A stretch of DNA of 33,349 bases from Cyanobacteria bacterium FACHB-63 (GTDB lineage: Bacteria; Cyanobacteriota; Cyanobacteriia; Leptolyngbyales; Leptolyngbyaceae): contig JACJNX010000127.1 of assembly GCA_014695255.1 (NCBI GenBank), positions 1-33,349 of the forward strand, in the 5' to 3' direction. The notes below the pieces were generated by a model. The model did no database searches and was not told where the DNA came from. It saw nothing but the letters and a program-made list of their open reading frames with translations. Made by a program: the position numbers and the translations under genes. Each line of letters starts with the position of its first letter. Within the stretch, counting starts at the first letter, position 1. Shown here one piece after another: positions 8,854-16,768 of the stretch.

Positions 8854-9176
8854 AGAGCCATCATTCCCTAATCCCAGCCACTATACCGGATCAAGTGCAG
8901 AAAATTTATGGCTTATTCAGTTAATCCATTCGTCACGCACGCTCAAAACGATTGTGGGTATCCATTCTAGAAACGGTGATGCGCTAGCCGCTCTAGTCTC
9001 GTATTGAGGCGTGGATGAGTCCAGGTGTTTGTGTTGTAGATATTAATTCTCAATAAGCATTGAGGTAAAGAGCGCGGTTGTATCGAAACAACGCATTTGC
9101 TAAGTTTAAGCGCTTTACTTCCGAAAATGCCATTTCCGGAAGTATAGAATTAGGGTAATTATTTAAGCAAAGATAG
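8854..9176. promoter_or_regulatory. Divergent intergenic region between hsdM and recombinase
   Basis: This 323-bp gap holds the 5' sides of hsdM (minus) and the small recombinase (plus). A hairpin pairs ACTTCCG (9117-9123) with CGGAAGT (9137-9143), and an AT-rich TATAGAAT follows at 9143-9150, a plausible -10 for the recombinase. No conserved -35 or Shine-Dalgarno stands out, and no gene was seen. Confidence 0.35.
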
Positions 9177-9737
9177 ATGAACTTCGATCTAAATTTCCAG
9201 CCCCAAGTTGCTAAGAAGGTGAACCGCCACGGCAAAGCAAAAATACTTAGCGCGGACGAGTTACCCAAATTATTCTCGGAAGGATTACAGACGACTCGTG
9301 ATCGCTGCATTTTTGCTATTTGCTATTTCACCACTTGCCGGATCTCTGAATGTGTCCAATTGCAGTTATCCGACGTTCAGAACGGCGTGATTACGTTTCG
9401 GAAGTCCACGACGAAGGGCAAGGGTGCAACACGCCAAATCGCGATCGATGCGAACCTGAAGCCGTTTCTGGATGCCTGGTTGATAGAGCGCGGCAACGTT
9501 AATTCTCCTTACTTGTTCCCCGGCAGGCGCGGCAGTAAGACTGGGCACTTAACCGCACGAATGGCAGATGAGGTCTTGAGAGAAGCTTGCGATCGTGTTG
9601 GGGTTGATGGCGCGTCTACTCACTCGTTCCGTCGCAGTGGCATCACGAACCTGCACAAGCAAGGCTATGCACCGCATGAAATCGCGCAAATCTCCGGGCA
9701 TCGGGATATTACAAATGTGAGTCACTACATTGGCTAA
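9177..9737 (+). CDS. Short tyrosine recombinase (186 residues)
   Basis: It contains the catalytic set of tyrosine recombinases: R55 in TTCRISE, a basic Lys in STTKGKG, H149-x-x-R152 in HSFRRSG, H175 in SGHRDIT and Y184 near the end. It lacks the N-terminal core-binding (SAM-like) domain of about 100 residues, so only the catalytic domain is present. Integrases of this size are frequent in cyanobacteria. The protein stops two residues after the tyrosine, so the tail that usually packs in trans is missing and activity is uncertain. It sits next to the cassette array but lacks the extra helix region expected of an integron integrase. A hairpin terminator follows at once. Confidence 0.85.
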   Translation: MNFDLNFQPQVAKKVNRHGKAKILSADELPKLFSEGLQTTRDRCIFAICYFTTCRISECVQLQLSDVQNGVITFRKSTTKGKGATRQIAIDANLKPFLDAWLIERGNVNSPYLFPGRRGSKTGHLTARMADEVLREACDRVGVDGASTHSFRRSGITNLHKQGYAPHEIAQISGHRDITNVSHYIG

Positions 9738-9743
9738 CGAGCA

Positions 9744-9785
9744 ACAAAGAACCCACTATCGATCAGGTGATAACGGGTTCTTTGT
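9744..9785. terminator. Bidirectional hairpin after the recombinase
   Basis: ACAAAGAACCC (9744-9754) pairs exactly with GGGTTCTTTGT (9775-9785), an 11-bp stem. It lies 7 nt after the recombinase stop and faces the 3' end of the minus-strand cassette genes. U-runs are short on both strands. Confidence 0.65.
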
Positions 9786-9888
9786 GTAAATGCTGCTTTA
9801 TCTCGCTTCAGCCCAAAACTTCGCGGAACAATCTTATCCTTAGTTCCCCAAGCAATCTCGAAAGTGCAAACCTACCGACATACAGACA

Positions 9889-9972
9889 GGCTAACGTTCC
9901 GGTTGAGCGGCTGTAAGTAGCCTGAGTTCGGGATAAGAAATCGCGGAAACGCTTATGATGAGCCGAAACGTT
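9889..9972 (-). repeat. Degenerate attC half site
   Basis: Read on the minus strand, the R'-L' half is conserved: CTTACAGCCGCTCAACCGGAA then CGTTAGCC closely matches the same part of the attC at 13242-13328. The R''-L'' half is eroded, with only AACG and a TTCGG piece left (about 9961-9972). It lies about 60 nt after the stop of the Mrr-type gene, the expected place for that cassette's attC. It probably recombines poorly if at all. Confidence 0.6.
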
Positions 9973-10035
9973 CATTTGGAATGGCTGATAAAACTATCCT
10001 TTTCCGTAATCGGACTTTTGAACCATTATCCAACT

Positions 10036-10845
10036 TTATTGCGTTCCTGCTAGTAGCATATCTGCCAATTCTGCTGTTGGAATCCAGACTCCATCCTCGC
10101 TTTGTAAATAACTCTGACAGAGCGAAACTATCTTTGCTTCTCCCCCAAGGCGAACCTTCCGTTGTTCAATTTCAGTGCGACCATTCACCAAATTGGCAGT
10201 AAAACCTGTAGACGAAAGCAGCAAGCCTGTTGTGTCAGAAGTTGCACGAGCGACAATATTGAATAGTGATCTGAGTACAGCCCTTCCTGGTTTTTTCCCG
10301 CTACCAGCCCAGTGTTTTACCTCAACAAGGAAATTTTTTTGCATATTATTTTCTGTACATTGCAACTCGAGGTCAAAACCGCCGTCATTACCAGACCGAG
10401 TGAGGCGTGTGATAAACCCGAGCTTCTCAAAAACCTCACGCAGGACACGCTCGAGATCACGCCATTCAACATCCCTTAAGCAAGCTGGTTCTTTAGCAAC
10501 TGCAATTGCAATTGCTTTCATCGCCGTTCGCACAATAAACTCAAGTTTTGAACTAGCGGTTATTACTGGTTCTAGTTCTTCTTCACCGACTACTTCGCTC
10601 AAATAGCGTTTTAATCTAGGCGTCCCAGTAGACGTAAAAACAATCCGTCCCGCTGCTGTCAGTGCTTCAGCTTTTTCTTTCGTGTAACACCAAGATCTAC
10701 CGGCTGGCGGAAGTTGCCCATTCCACTCGTATTGCAATGTTGGTCTATCGAAAGGTGCTGTAACATCTGCCAGTAAATACGATCCCCTTGGATCATCATC
10801 TTGGTTTCTGTAGCGCGATAAATTTCTCTGTCTTTGACTGCTCAT
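10036..10845 (-). CDS. Mrr-type restriction endonuclease with methyltransferase-like N-terminal tail
   Basis: Of 269 residues, about 100-269 form an Mrr-type PD-(D/E)xK nuclease, with the catalytic residues D158 (GNDGGFDLE) and E175-V-K177 (LVEVKHW). Mrr enzymes cut DNA, often modified DNA. Residues 1-85 (ADVTAPFDRP, PAGRSWCYTKEKAEAL, GTPRLKRYL) resemble the linker that follows the catalytic domain of many adenine-specific DNA methyltransferases, but the methylase core itself is absent. The gene therefore looks like the 3' end of a methylase-nuclease fusion captured with a new start. It is flanked by an attC 36 nt upstream and a half attC downstream, so it is an integron-type cassette. Confidence 0.82.
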   Translation of the reverse strand: MSSQRQRNLSRYRNQDDDPRGSYLLADVTAPFDRPTLQYEWNGQLPPAGRSWCYTKEKAEALTAAGRIVFTSTGTPRLKRYLSEVVGEEELEPVITASSKLEFIVRTAMKAIAIAVAKEPACLRDVEWRDLERVLREVFEKLGFITRLTRSGNDGGFDLELQCTENNMQKNFLVEVKHWAGSGKKPGRAVLRSLFNIVARATSDTTGLLLSSTGFTANLVNGRTEIEQRKVRLGGEAKIVSLCQSYLQSEDGVWIPTAELADMLLAGTQ

Positions 10846-10880
10846 AACTCAAGCTGTAGAAGAGGCCTATATTTGAGGAC

Positions 10881-10964
10881 ACCTAACGATAAAAGTGAGC
10901 AGCAACATATCAAACCGTAACGAAGTGAAGGTTTTTAACCGTCCGCTCCACTGCATTGTTAGGC
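10881..10964 (-). repeat. attC recombination site (84 bp)
   Basis: On the minus strand R'' GCCTAAC and R' GTTAGGT bound the site and match the RYYYAAC/GTTRRRY consensus. L'' (CAGTGGAGC) and L' (GCTCACT) pair except for one extra G in L'', the extrahelical base that gives attC its polarity. The polarity agrees with the minus-strand genes. It starts 5 nt after the stop of the RecQ-like gene. Confidence 0.88.
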
Positions 10965-10968
10965 TGCA

Positions 10969-12384
10969 TCAATAGGCATCTGGATTAACGATATCTTCCA
11001 AATAGCCAAAGTCTGATTCTGTATCCCATTGCAAATAACGCTCGAACTCATATGCGTCATCGTTATCATTATGATGGTCATAGAAATCATCAGTAGAATT
11101 GTTGATGTCTACTGTTTTCACTTCGCCATGCTGTTTCCAGTTGGATAATACGAGGCGAATCTGACCGTAGTTATATCGTCCTTCTAAATGATCATAAACA
11201 TTTCTCAACGGTTCTGTACCAATGGTCTTGAGAGTTTGTAAAATCTCATACTGTCCGTCTCTTGGCACAAATCGGTTGATATCGATCAACTCACCTTTGA
11301 GAATTGAATCAGCTAGTTGACTAAGAACCGTTTGTTCTTGAACTCCTCGTTTCTGAGCAATTTCCGAAGCTGAGAGTCCTTGCTGATATAGCTCTAGTGT
11401 ACTAGGGCGATCTGATTTAATCTGAGATTTCGGAGGCTTTCCTCCCCAAGTTGCAGGACGAAAAGAGACAGAACGCTGCTTTCGCAATACTTCCCAGCTT
11501 TTCTGATTGAGTTTCAGCACGGTATAGTCTTCTATTTGAAACTCTTCAACTAATCCTTGAAATAGTAGTAGCTGAACTAAGATTCTCCAGTCTTCTGCTA
11601 ATTTCTCTTTACCAATTCCGTAAGTGGAAAGTTCATGATGCTTATGGCGAAAAATCTTCTCGCTAGTTGAACCTCGAAGAACTTCGATTGTATAACCAGT
11701 TCCGAAACTCTCCCCACATTGAGCAAACCGAGCTACACAGGAGAGAAATTTTTGAGCATCCGTTGTCCAATCAAGATTAATAGGAGAAGAACAGTTATCG
11801 CATTTGCCACAGCGAGGTACGGATTGATTTGGTAAAAGTGATAAACGGCATTTACTACTCAACACATAATCAATTACGTCTTGCAGGTTCGCATAATTCT
11901 CTTCCTGCTCTCTAGGTGATAAATCAGGCTGTTGCTCAATTGACCTAGCAATTCTTCTAACGTCTTCGTAGTTGAAACACAAAACGCACTGCGCAGGTTT
12001 TCCATCCCTACCGGCTTTACCACTTTCCTGAAAATATCGGTGAATGCTTCTAGGCAGATTGTGGTGCAGTACCAGGCGCACATCCGGTTTATAGATATCA
12101 CCACCAGAAGAGCTAGTCGTCACAATAACCTGTACACGATTACTCAAAAACTGGGTTCGATTGAAATTGCGCTGCTCAACACTCAATCCTGCATGATACG
12201 CGATCGCTGTAATTCCTTCCTGTTGCAGTTTGAGAGCAAAAGTTTCAACGGCTTGATAACTGGAACGATAAACAATTACTGCTCCATCCGTACTGCGAAT
12301 CTTTTTGACCAGGGCATCGTGAAAGTTCTTAGCTCGCAGCCAGACTTCATAGCGAAGATTTGAGCGATCCAGAGCAGCTTTCAT
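10969..12384 (-). CDS. RecQ-like protein lacking the N-terminal helicase half
   Basis: This 471-residue protein begins at a point matching the start of RecQ helicase domain 2 (RSNLRYEV). It has a domain 2 with degenerate motifs (DIYKPDVRLVLHHNLP; QESGKAGRDG, where Lys replaces the usual Arg of GRAGRDG). A RecQ zinc-binding segment follows (SSKCRL and CGKCDNC), then an RQC winged helix and a C-terminal helix-turn-helix (LSASEIAQKRGV). The Walker A and DEAH half is absent, so it cannot hydrolyse ATP alone. It may bind DNA or partner another ATPase, or be a decayed fragment. The ATG start has GAGG about 12 nt upstream. It is a cassette between the attC sites at 10881 and 12439. Confidence 0.8.
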   Translation of the reverse strand: MKAALDRSNLRYEVWLRAKNFHDALVKKIRSTDGAVIVYRSSYQAVETFALKLQQEGITAIAYHAGLSVEQRNFNRTQFLSNRVQVIVTTSSSGGDIYKPDVRLVLHHNLPRSIHRYFQESGKAGRDGKPAQCVLCFNYEDVRRIARSIEQQPDLSPREQEENYANLQDVIDYVLSSKCRLSLLPNQSVPRCGKCDNCSSPINLDWTTDAQKFLSCVARFAQCGESFGTGYTIEVLRGSTSEKIFRHKHHELSTYGIGKEKLAEDWRILVQLLLFQGLVEEFQIEDYTVLKLNQKSWEVLRKQRSVSFRPATWGGKPPKSQIKSDRPSTLELYQQGLSASEIAQKRGVQEQTVLSQLADSILKGELIDINRFVPRDGQYEILQTLKTIGTEPLRNVYDHLEGRYNYGQIRLVLSNWKQHGEVKTVDINNSTDDFYDHHNDNDDAYEFERYLQWDTESDFGYLEDIVNPDAY

Positions 12385-12438
12385 CGTTTACATTTCCCTC
12401 AGTTCCATTCTGAGGTATTTTTCCCATCTGCCAATGCA

Positions 12439-12524
12439 GCCTAACGTTCGCGCTCACCGGACGCAGATAGCCTTTGCAGCTTAATCAAATAACTTGTCGT
12501 TCCGGTGCGGCGCGGTTGTTAGGC
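12439..12524 (-). repeat. attC recombination site (86 bp)
   Basis: R'' GCCTAAC and R' GTTAGGC are perfect consensus and complementary. L'' (CGCGCCGCACCGGA) pairs with L' (TCCGGTGAGCGCG) apart from one extra base on the L'' side. It begins 7 nt after the stop of the broken gene at 12531-13184 and ends 55 nt before the RecQ-like start. Confidence 0.9.
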
Positions 12525-12530
12525 AGGCTT

Positions 12531-13184
12531 TTATGGAGGCGGCGGTAACCTCGTCACAAGATCTGCTTTTTTCCACGCTACATACTTCTCCAACATTAAA
12601 TCCTTACGGGAAAGGATTGCATCTTGTTTAACTTCCTTGTCTGCCCATCTCACAAGATGATCCCATATTCTTCCTGAATGCCCTAGCATGTCTGACAATA
12701 ATAGCTGAGCTTGCCGATGTGAATTCTCCAGCAATATTCCCGCTCCAGGGACTGGATGCCCTCCTAACTCGCAGTGATATCCATAATCCTTACTTCTAAA
12801 CCTGCCTTACGCAGCCTCTCGTAATTTTGCGGGGGTAAAGAACCTCATTCGTTCTTCTTTTTCGCTATCTATCCATTTCTCCGCTTCTTGTTTATCATCT
12901 TCAAATGCCCAAGCAAGATACTCTACTTCCACCAACTGTCTTACTAAGGCTGCAGCTGCGTAAGTATTGCCAGTTTCAAATAACTTATTAGCACCCGATA
13001 TGAGCGCAGCACCTATTTTTAGCAATATTGAAATCGCTTTGCTTTCTTTCTCCGTTTCTTTTCCTTCATTTTGGATAACTATCTCTTCAGATGCCTCCAA
13101 AAACTGGGCAGCAGTATAGTCAGCAAGTTCATGCCGAATCTGAATGATATTTGTATCTTCAAGTGCTTTCAGATTTTCTAACAT
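12531..13184 (-). pseudogene. Cassette gene split by an in-frame stop
   Basis: A single reading frame of about 217 codons runs from ATG 13184 to 12531 but is cut by TAA at 12809-12807, after REAA. The frame beyond the stop stays protein-like (GRFRSKDYGYHCELGGHPVP...LENSHRQAQLL). The helical composition, the VRQLVEVEYLAWAF segment and the YGYHCELGGHP motif recall DUF5677-type proteins of unknown function, but this is by eye. A Lys or Gln codon changed to TAA would explain it. Read-through or a short 125-residue product is possible. It lies between the attC sites at 12439 and 13242. Confidence 0.65.
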
Positions 13185-13241
13185 TGTGTGTCCATTTGGT
13201 CGAAAACTTATCTAAGGGAAAATACAAAGAGGCTGAATTCT

Positions 13242-13328
13242 TCCTAACGGTTCGGTTGAGCGGCTGCAAGTAAACTTTATAACTAAACTAATAGATCTTG
13301 GTAGTCCGCTCCAACCGAATTGTTATGC
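13242..13328 (-). repeat. attC recombination site (87 bp)
   Basis: In gene orientation R'' is GCATAAC and R' is GTTAGGA, each within one base of consensus. L'' (TTCGGTTGGAGCGG) pairs with L' (CCGCTCAACCGAA) except for one extra G in L''. It begins 46 nt after the stop of the 539-residue cassette gene. Confidence 0.88.
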
Positions 13329-13374
13329 TGCTGGTTACGCCATTAATGTATCAAGATTTAAACCGTTCTTACCA

Positions 13375-14994
13375 TCAATTGATGATAATTCTTGGTGCTA
13401 GAAACTTTGCATTAAAACCTTCTTGAAACTGATCTATAACCGCAGTTCCAAAGAAGTATTCATTGTTATACCATCTCCGATGTTTTCCTAAAGCATCTAA
13501 TGCAAACCGATAACACAATTGTCTATCTATAAAATCCATACCAGCTTCAACCATGTCAACAGTAGGCATCCAATCGTATAGATATCTGCATTCGTCTAAA
13601 ACGATCATATCCATGAACATTTGCGTATCTTTTGCAACGTAAGTCCACCGTTTTGTTTTCTCAATATTAATATGATATGGGACTGCTATCTGGCGAAATA
13701 ATAGCTCTTTTATTTGATGAAATAAGACTACATCACAAAACCGATGCATCTCTGTATTCCATCGTCTTTGAGTTAAGCTTTTCAGCTTTTCACTGTAAAA
13801 TTCGGTTAGGTTAATATCTTCAGAAAGCAGAAAATGCAATAGCTCTACATTCTTAACAAACTTCTCCCCATCATTCTTTAAACTTAATTGCCTTAAGAAA
13901 AGATTACAAAATTCCTCGTAATCAGTGTCTTGATAGATTAATTGTGGATAATTTAGATCATTAAGATTTCTATGCTTTTGAAGTGAGGCAATCGTCCAAA
14001 GAATAGGCATTTGATCAGGATCAGCAATAACATAACCACCATCTCCATTTTTTGAGAAATGATAGATTTCATTAATCCTTCTTTTTAGTTCAGGTTCATT
14101 CTTTAGATTGAAAAACTGTTCAAACAAACCATGTTCTCTTGAGAAATTATCATAAGGAACCATTATGGATGCAAGATCTATAATGAGTCTCGTTATGTAG
14201 TTGCCGTAGTAAAACTCTATATTATCTTGTACTTCTATAATCCAATCATCAAAGCAAAGATTAAAAGCTGTAGCACCTTCAGCAAAATTTTCACTTGGTT
14301 CGTGTTTATTCTCTAGAAAGCTCTTAGGATATAGATATGAAGCGACCAGTTTTGTTAACAAATCAAGACCTTTGCTATCCTGTTCCTTACTTGGAAGAGC
14401 AAAATTTGTAATTAATACGCCTGGTGAGTTAATTGCGTGATGGGCTAGGATTGAAGTGATTGTTGCTAAAGTTTTTTGTTTTTTATTCCTACTTGGCAAG
14501 GTTCCACAAAAATCCAAATAAATAATATCGAATTTTTGGGGGGATGCAGCAAAAAACTGACCTATATTCCCCTTTATTAACTTTAGAAATGGAAACTCTG
14601 AACCGAGAGTTGACCAAACTGCATCTTCGTAAGTAGAAGGGTTTGTCTCAAAAGCCCAAACATTTTCAGGTAGCACACCAAAAGCCATAAGTGCCTGAAG
14701 ATCATTTTCAGGATTTGGTCCTGCTAGATACGCCACTTTTAAGTTTTCTGGCTTTCTACTCTGCGTTATTGAATCATAAAAGTTTTCCCAACGAATTATT
14801 GTTTGCTCTGAAAGGGCATTTATTATTTGCTTATCAGACGAGTCTCCGTGGGTATAAATATATTGATATACATTCCAAACATAGTCTTTAGAAGCAACCG
14901 TACTTTTACATCTATTTTCTGTTAAACATCTAATAGCTTCTTCTAGCACAGACAATCTAGCTATTCTTTTTTCTTCTTCTTGATAACTTTTCAT
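13375..14994 (-). CDS. Large cassette protein, possible methyltransferase fold
   Basis: This 539-residue protein is not recognised as a named family. Residues about 85-165 alternate strands and helices in a Rossmann-like way: LKVAYLAGPNPENDLQAL, then VWAFETNPSTYEDA, then FDIIYLDFCGTLPS. This order recalls SAM-dependent methyltransferases, with an acidic residue after strand 2 and a D-F-C-G at the motif IV position, though the Gly-rich motif I is atypical. The C-terminal 300 residues are helical and aromatic-rich. It is clearly AT-richer than its neighbours, a sign of separate origin. It is the first gene of the cassette array on the minus strand; its 3' attC is at 13242. No clear Shine-Dalgarno was seen. 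A defence role would be a guess from context. Confidence 0.7.
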   Translation of the reverse strand: MKSYQEEEKRIARLSVLEEAIRCLTENRCKSTVASKDYVWNVYQYIYTHGDSSDKQIINALSEQTIIRWENFYDSITQSRKPENLKVAYLAGPNPENDLQALMAFGVLPENVWAFETNPSTYEDAVWSTLGSEFPFLKLIKGNIGQFFAASPQKFDIIYLDFCGTLPSRNKKQKTLATITSILAHHAINSPGVLITNFALPSKEQDSKGLDLLTKLVASYLYPKSFLENKHEPSENFAEGATAFNLCFDDWIIEVQDNIEFYYGNYITRLIIDLASIMVPYDNFSREHGLFEQFFNLKNEPELKRRINEIYHFSKNGDGGYVIADPDQMPILWTIASLQKHRNLNDLNYPQLIYQDTDYEEFCNLFLRQLSLKNDGEKFVKNVELLHFLLSEDINLTEFYSEKLKSLTQRRWNTEMHRFCDVVLFHQIKELLFRQIAVPYHINIEKTKRWTYVAKDTQMFMDMIVLDECRYLYDWMPTVDMVEAGMDFIDRQLCYRFALDALGKHRRWYNNEYFFGTAVIDQFQEGFNAKFLAPRIIIN

Positions 14995-15249
14995 GAGAAA
15001 CCTATGTCAATTAATTTGAAGAAAACGTTGTACGAGTGGAAGCTGAATAGCAACTTCTGCCTAATCCTGGAATTTGGAAAGTCAGATCAACGCATGTTTC
15101 GCATATTACTCCTCGACAGGGGAATTAGGTGGAAAAATTTCAGTATTTCTTCGTAAAGAAAACCTGTACTATTCTGCCTAAGATCCCGTTCAACGAGATT
15201 TAACAGAATGCCTGTATCGCCAGAGAAGCCCCAGTAATATGAGAATGGC

Positions 15250-15504
15250 TCAATTCCAAGCCAAGAAAAGGATTGAGCAACCCGGCTCAGTCTTACCTTT
15301 ATCAGGTTTACGATCGCACTCTAACGCTTTGGCAATGAATCTCGTCCGTTTGGCGGCATTGAAATTTGAAATAATGACCTTACCGGGAATCTCGTCTTTG
15401 CCCTGCTGTTGCTGAATCGCCAGAGACGCAACTGTCGGCAGCGGATTCGAAATCTGATAATCGCGAAAAATCCGGTCAATGACTGAAAATTTTCTGGGAT
15501 TTAA
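15250..15504 (-). pseudogene. Open frame remnant without start codon
   Basis: An open frame of 84 codons ends at TGA 15252-15250 and has protein-like composition (FSVIDRIFRDYQ, IPGKVIISNFNAAKRTR), but no ATG, GTG or TTG. Its upstream end is cut at the edge of the inverted repeat 15506-15623. On the far side of that repeat a minus-strand ATG with GAGGGGAG just ahead (near 15659) might be the original start. I do not recognise the family. Confidence 0.35.
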
Positions 15505-15505
15505 T

Positions 15506-15623
15506 CAGCAGTCCGCATGAGTCGCCTCAGTTCAATTGACCGAGAATGTCGATCGGAATCCCGACTTATGTCAATTGAACTGAGGTCTATTGGGATGCTC
15601 ATAGGTCTTTTTGCGGACTGCTG
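15506..15623. repeat. Nested inverted-repeat unit, 118 bp
   Basis: Outer arms CAGCAGTCCGCA (15506-15517) and TGCGGACTGCTG (15612-15623) are exact complements. Inside, a 16-bp arm at 15525-15540 pairs exactly with 15570-15585, and the centre GTCG...CGAC pairs again. This may be a small non-autonomous insertion, a recombination site or a replication structure. The rest of 14995-15505 has only the remnant frame, and a weak inverted repeat near 15059-15130. Confidence 0.6.
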
Positions 15624-15674
15624 CAATAAACACCTGATCTCACTTTTAGTGAGGTCATCGCACTCCCCTCACCT

Positions 15675-15753
15675 GTTGCGAGAATTCCCGCAACGGAAAC
15701 GCAGCAAGGGTACATGTTGAACTAATACCCTTTGTTGCCAGATTTCCTGGTAA
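15675..15753. repeat. Cluster of short hairpins
   Basis: Three dyads follow in 80 bp: GTTGCG/CGCAAC around GAATTC (15675-15694, 18 of 20 symmetric), GGGTA (15708-15712) with TACCC (15726-15730), and GTTGCCAG with CTGGTAAC (15734-15753). GTTGC recurs in and around them. No gene is visible from 15624 to 15877. An origin-like or recombination function is possible but unproven. Confidence 0.5.
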
Positions 15754-15877
15754 CAACATCCCTAAACTTCAGCCACATCGCAACGCCCGAAAGTCGTTGC
15801 CTGTCAGGGGCAGGAACCGTCAAATGGGATAGACAGTATCTAAGCCACGCTTCAAGCAATCAAGCGCGGAAGTCCGC

Positions 15878-15915
15878 AAAAAGCCCCTGCCATCATTTCA
15901 AAAGATGGCAGGGGC
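15878..15915 (-). terminator. Rho-independent terminator of the 17440-15944 operon
   Basis: On the minus strand GCCCCTGCCATC (15915-15904) pairs with GATGGCAGGGGC (15894-15883) around a 9-nt loop and is followed by TTTTT (15882-15878). It lies 29 nt after the last stop of the three-gene operon. Confidence 0.9.
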
Positions 15916-15943
15916 ACGTCTGAAACGCGATTACCCTCAGCGT

Positions 15944-16231
15944 TTACGCCTCTATGCTACGGCGAATTCGGAGGTATGTTTTCTTGACGGTTGTTTTCGT
16001 CATTTTAGGCTTTCTATGTCCACCTGGGATTGTGTCCGGTTTCTTGAACGCAACACCCAGAAGCAAAGCCGCCGCCTTTAGTGCCGGCTCGGACAGGTGC
16101 CCGATTCGCTTTTTACGAATCTGCCTGATCCGAGTTGGCGTTACGGAGTTTTCATCCGCGATCGTAGCTGGAGACTTTCCAGCAAGCAATTCTCGAACGA
16201 CTGCAATCTCATCGACCTTGCGGCGGCTCAT
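15944..16231 (-). CDS. Small helix-turn-helix protein
   Basis: This 95-residue basic protein starts at ATG 16231, overlapping the previous gene's TGA by ATGA. Residues 5-43 read as a helix-turn-helix of the sigma/terminase type: VVRELLAGKSPATIADENSV then TPTRIRQIRKKRI. The C-terminal half is Lys/Arg-rich (RKPKMTKTTVKKTYLRIRR). A longer frame to 16348 would run deep into the neighbour and is rejected. It is the last gene of a minus-strand trio and probably binds DNA; the target is unknown. Confidence 0.75.
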   Translation of the reverse strand: MSRRKVDEIAVVRELLAGKSPATIADENSVTPTRIRQIRKKRIGHLSEPALKAAALLLGVAFKKPDTIPGGHRKPKMTKTTVKKTYLRIRRSIEA

Positions 16232-16653
16232 AGGCTTTGCTCCCTGCCGTTCGACGGCAACATCACAAGAACTTGTCCAGTTGACGGCTCCGACGGCTGC
16301 ACCGTGACACTGCCCTGAGTCTGAACAGGATTCAGAACTTGATAGCACTTCAACGTCAGACTGATGGCTTCTGCCTTCTCCTGAAATGTTTCCGCTTGTC
16401 TCTGCATCGAATTTAGCAGGATGAAGGCATTCTGAAGCAGTTCAACGCTTTGCAGTCTTGCGGTACTAACGCCCTCAAAAATTTGCTTGCCAATCTCTTC
16501 AGACTGCTCCTGCAAGACGCTGGCAAACTTTCGCCGCCACCGATTGATCGTTGATGAAGGTGTGCCCGTCGCGCTCTCGATTTCCCTGTAAGATTCTCCG
16601 AGGGCTAGACGCTGCAAGACTTCTAGCTGTTTTGCATTAAGAGTCTTCGCCAT
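16228..16653 (-). CDS. Helix-turn-helix protein with coiled-coil tail
   Basis: Of 141 residues, 5-40 form a helix-turn-helix (LNAKQLEVLQRLALGESYRE, then ATGTPSSTINRWRRKF). A long amphipathic Gln-rich helix follows (LQEQSEEIGKQIFEG...NSMQRQAETFQEKAEA). The layout recalls phage terminase small subunits and transposase-associated regulators, but I cannot assign a family. It overlaps the downstream gene by 4 nt, so the two are probably translationally coupled and act together. Confidence 0.7.
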   Translation of the reverse strand: MAKTLNAKQLEVLQRLALGESYREIESATGTPSSTINRWRRKFASVLQEQSEEIGKQIFEGVSTARLQSVELLQNAFILLNSMQRQAETFQEKAEAISLTLKCYQVLNPVQTQGSVTVQPSEPSTGQVLVMLPSNGREQSL

Positions 16654-16768
16654 TAATCTGTCCCGTTTTGCGTTCAGTTCTTGTCAACTGCCTACCACTC
16701 ATTGATCACCATCCTTGAATACTTACAGGGCGGGAATTTGGGGAGTTTTAGGCTCCCTAGATCACCAG

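Noticed and set aside
9177-9737. Integron integrase
   Set aside because: The protein is only 186 residues, lacks the N-terminal domain and the additional helix region expected in IntI, so it is called a short tyrosine recombinase.
9981-10202. 73-codon plus-strand frame near the Mrr-type gene
   Set aside because: It overlaps the 3' end of the Mrr-type gene on the other strand and lacks a start signal.
15059-15130. Possible further attC (GCCTAAT ... ATTAGGT)
   Set aside because: The core reads AAT/ATT rather than AAC/GTT, so the crossover triplet is lost, and the L boxes do not pair well. It is at best an eroded site.
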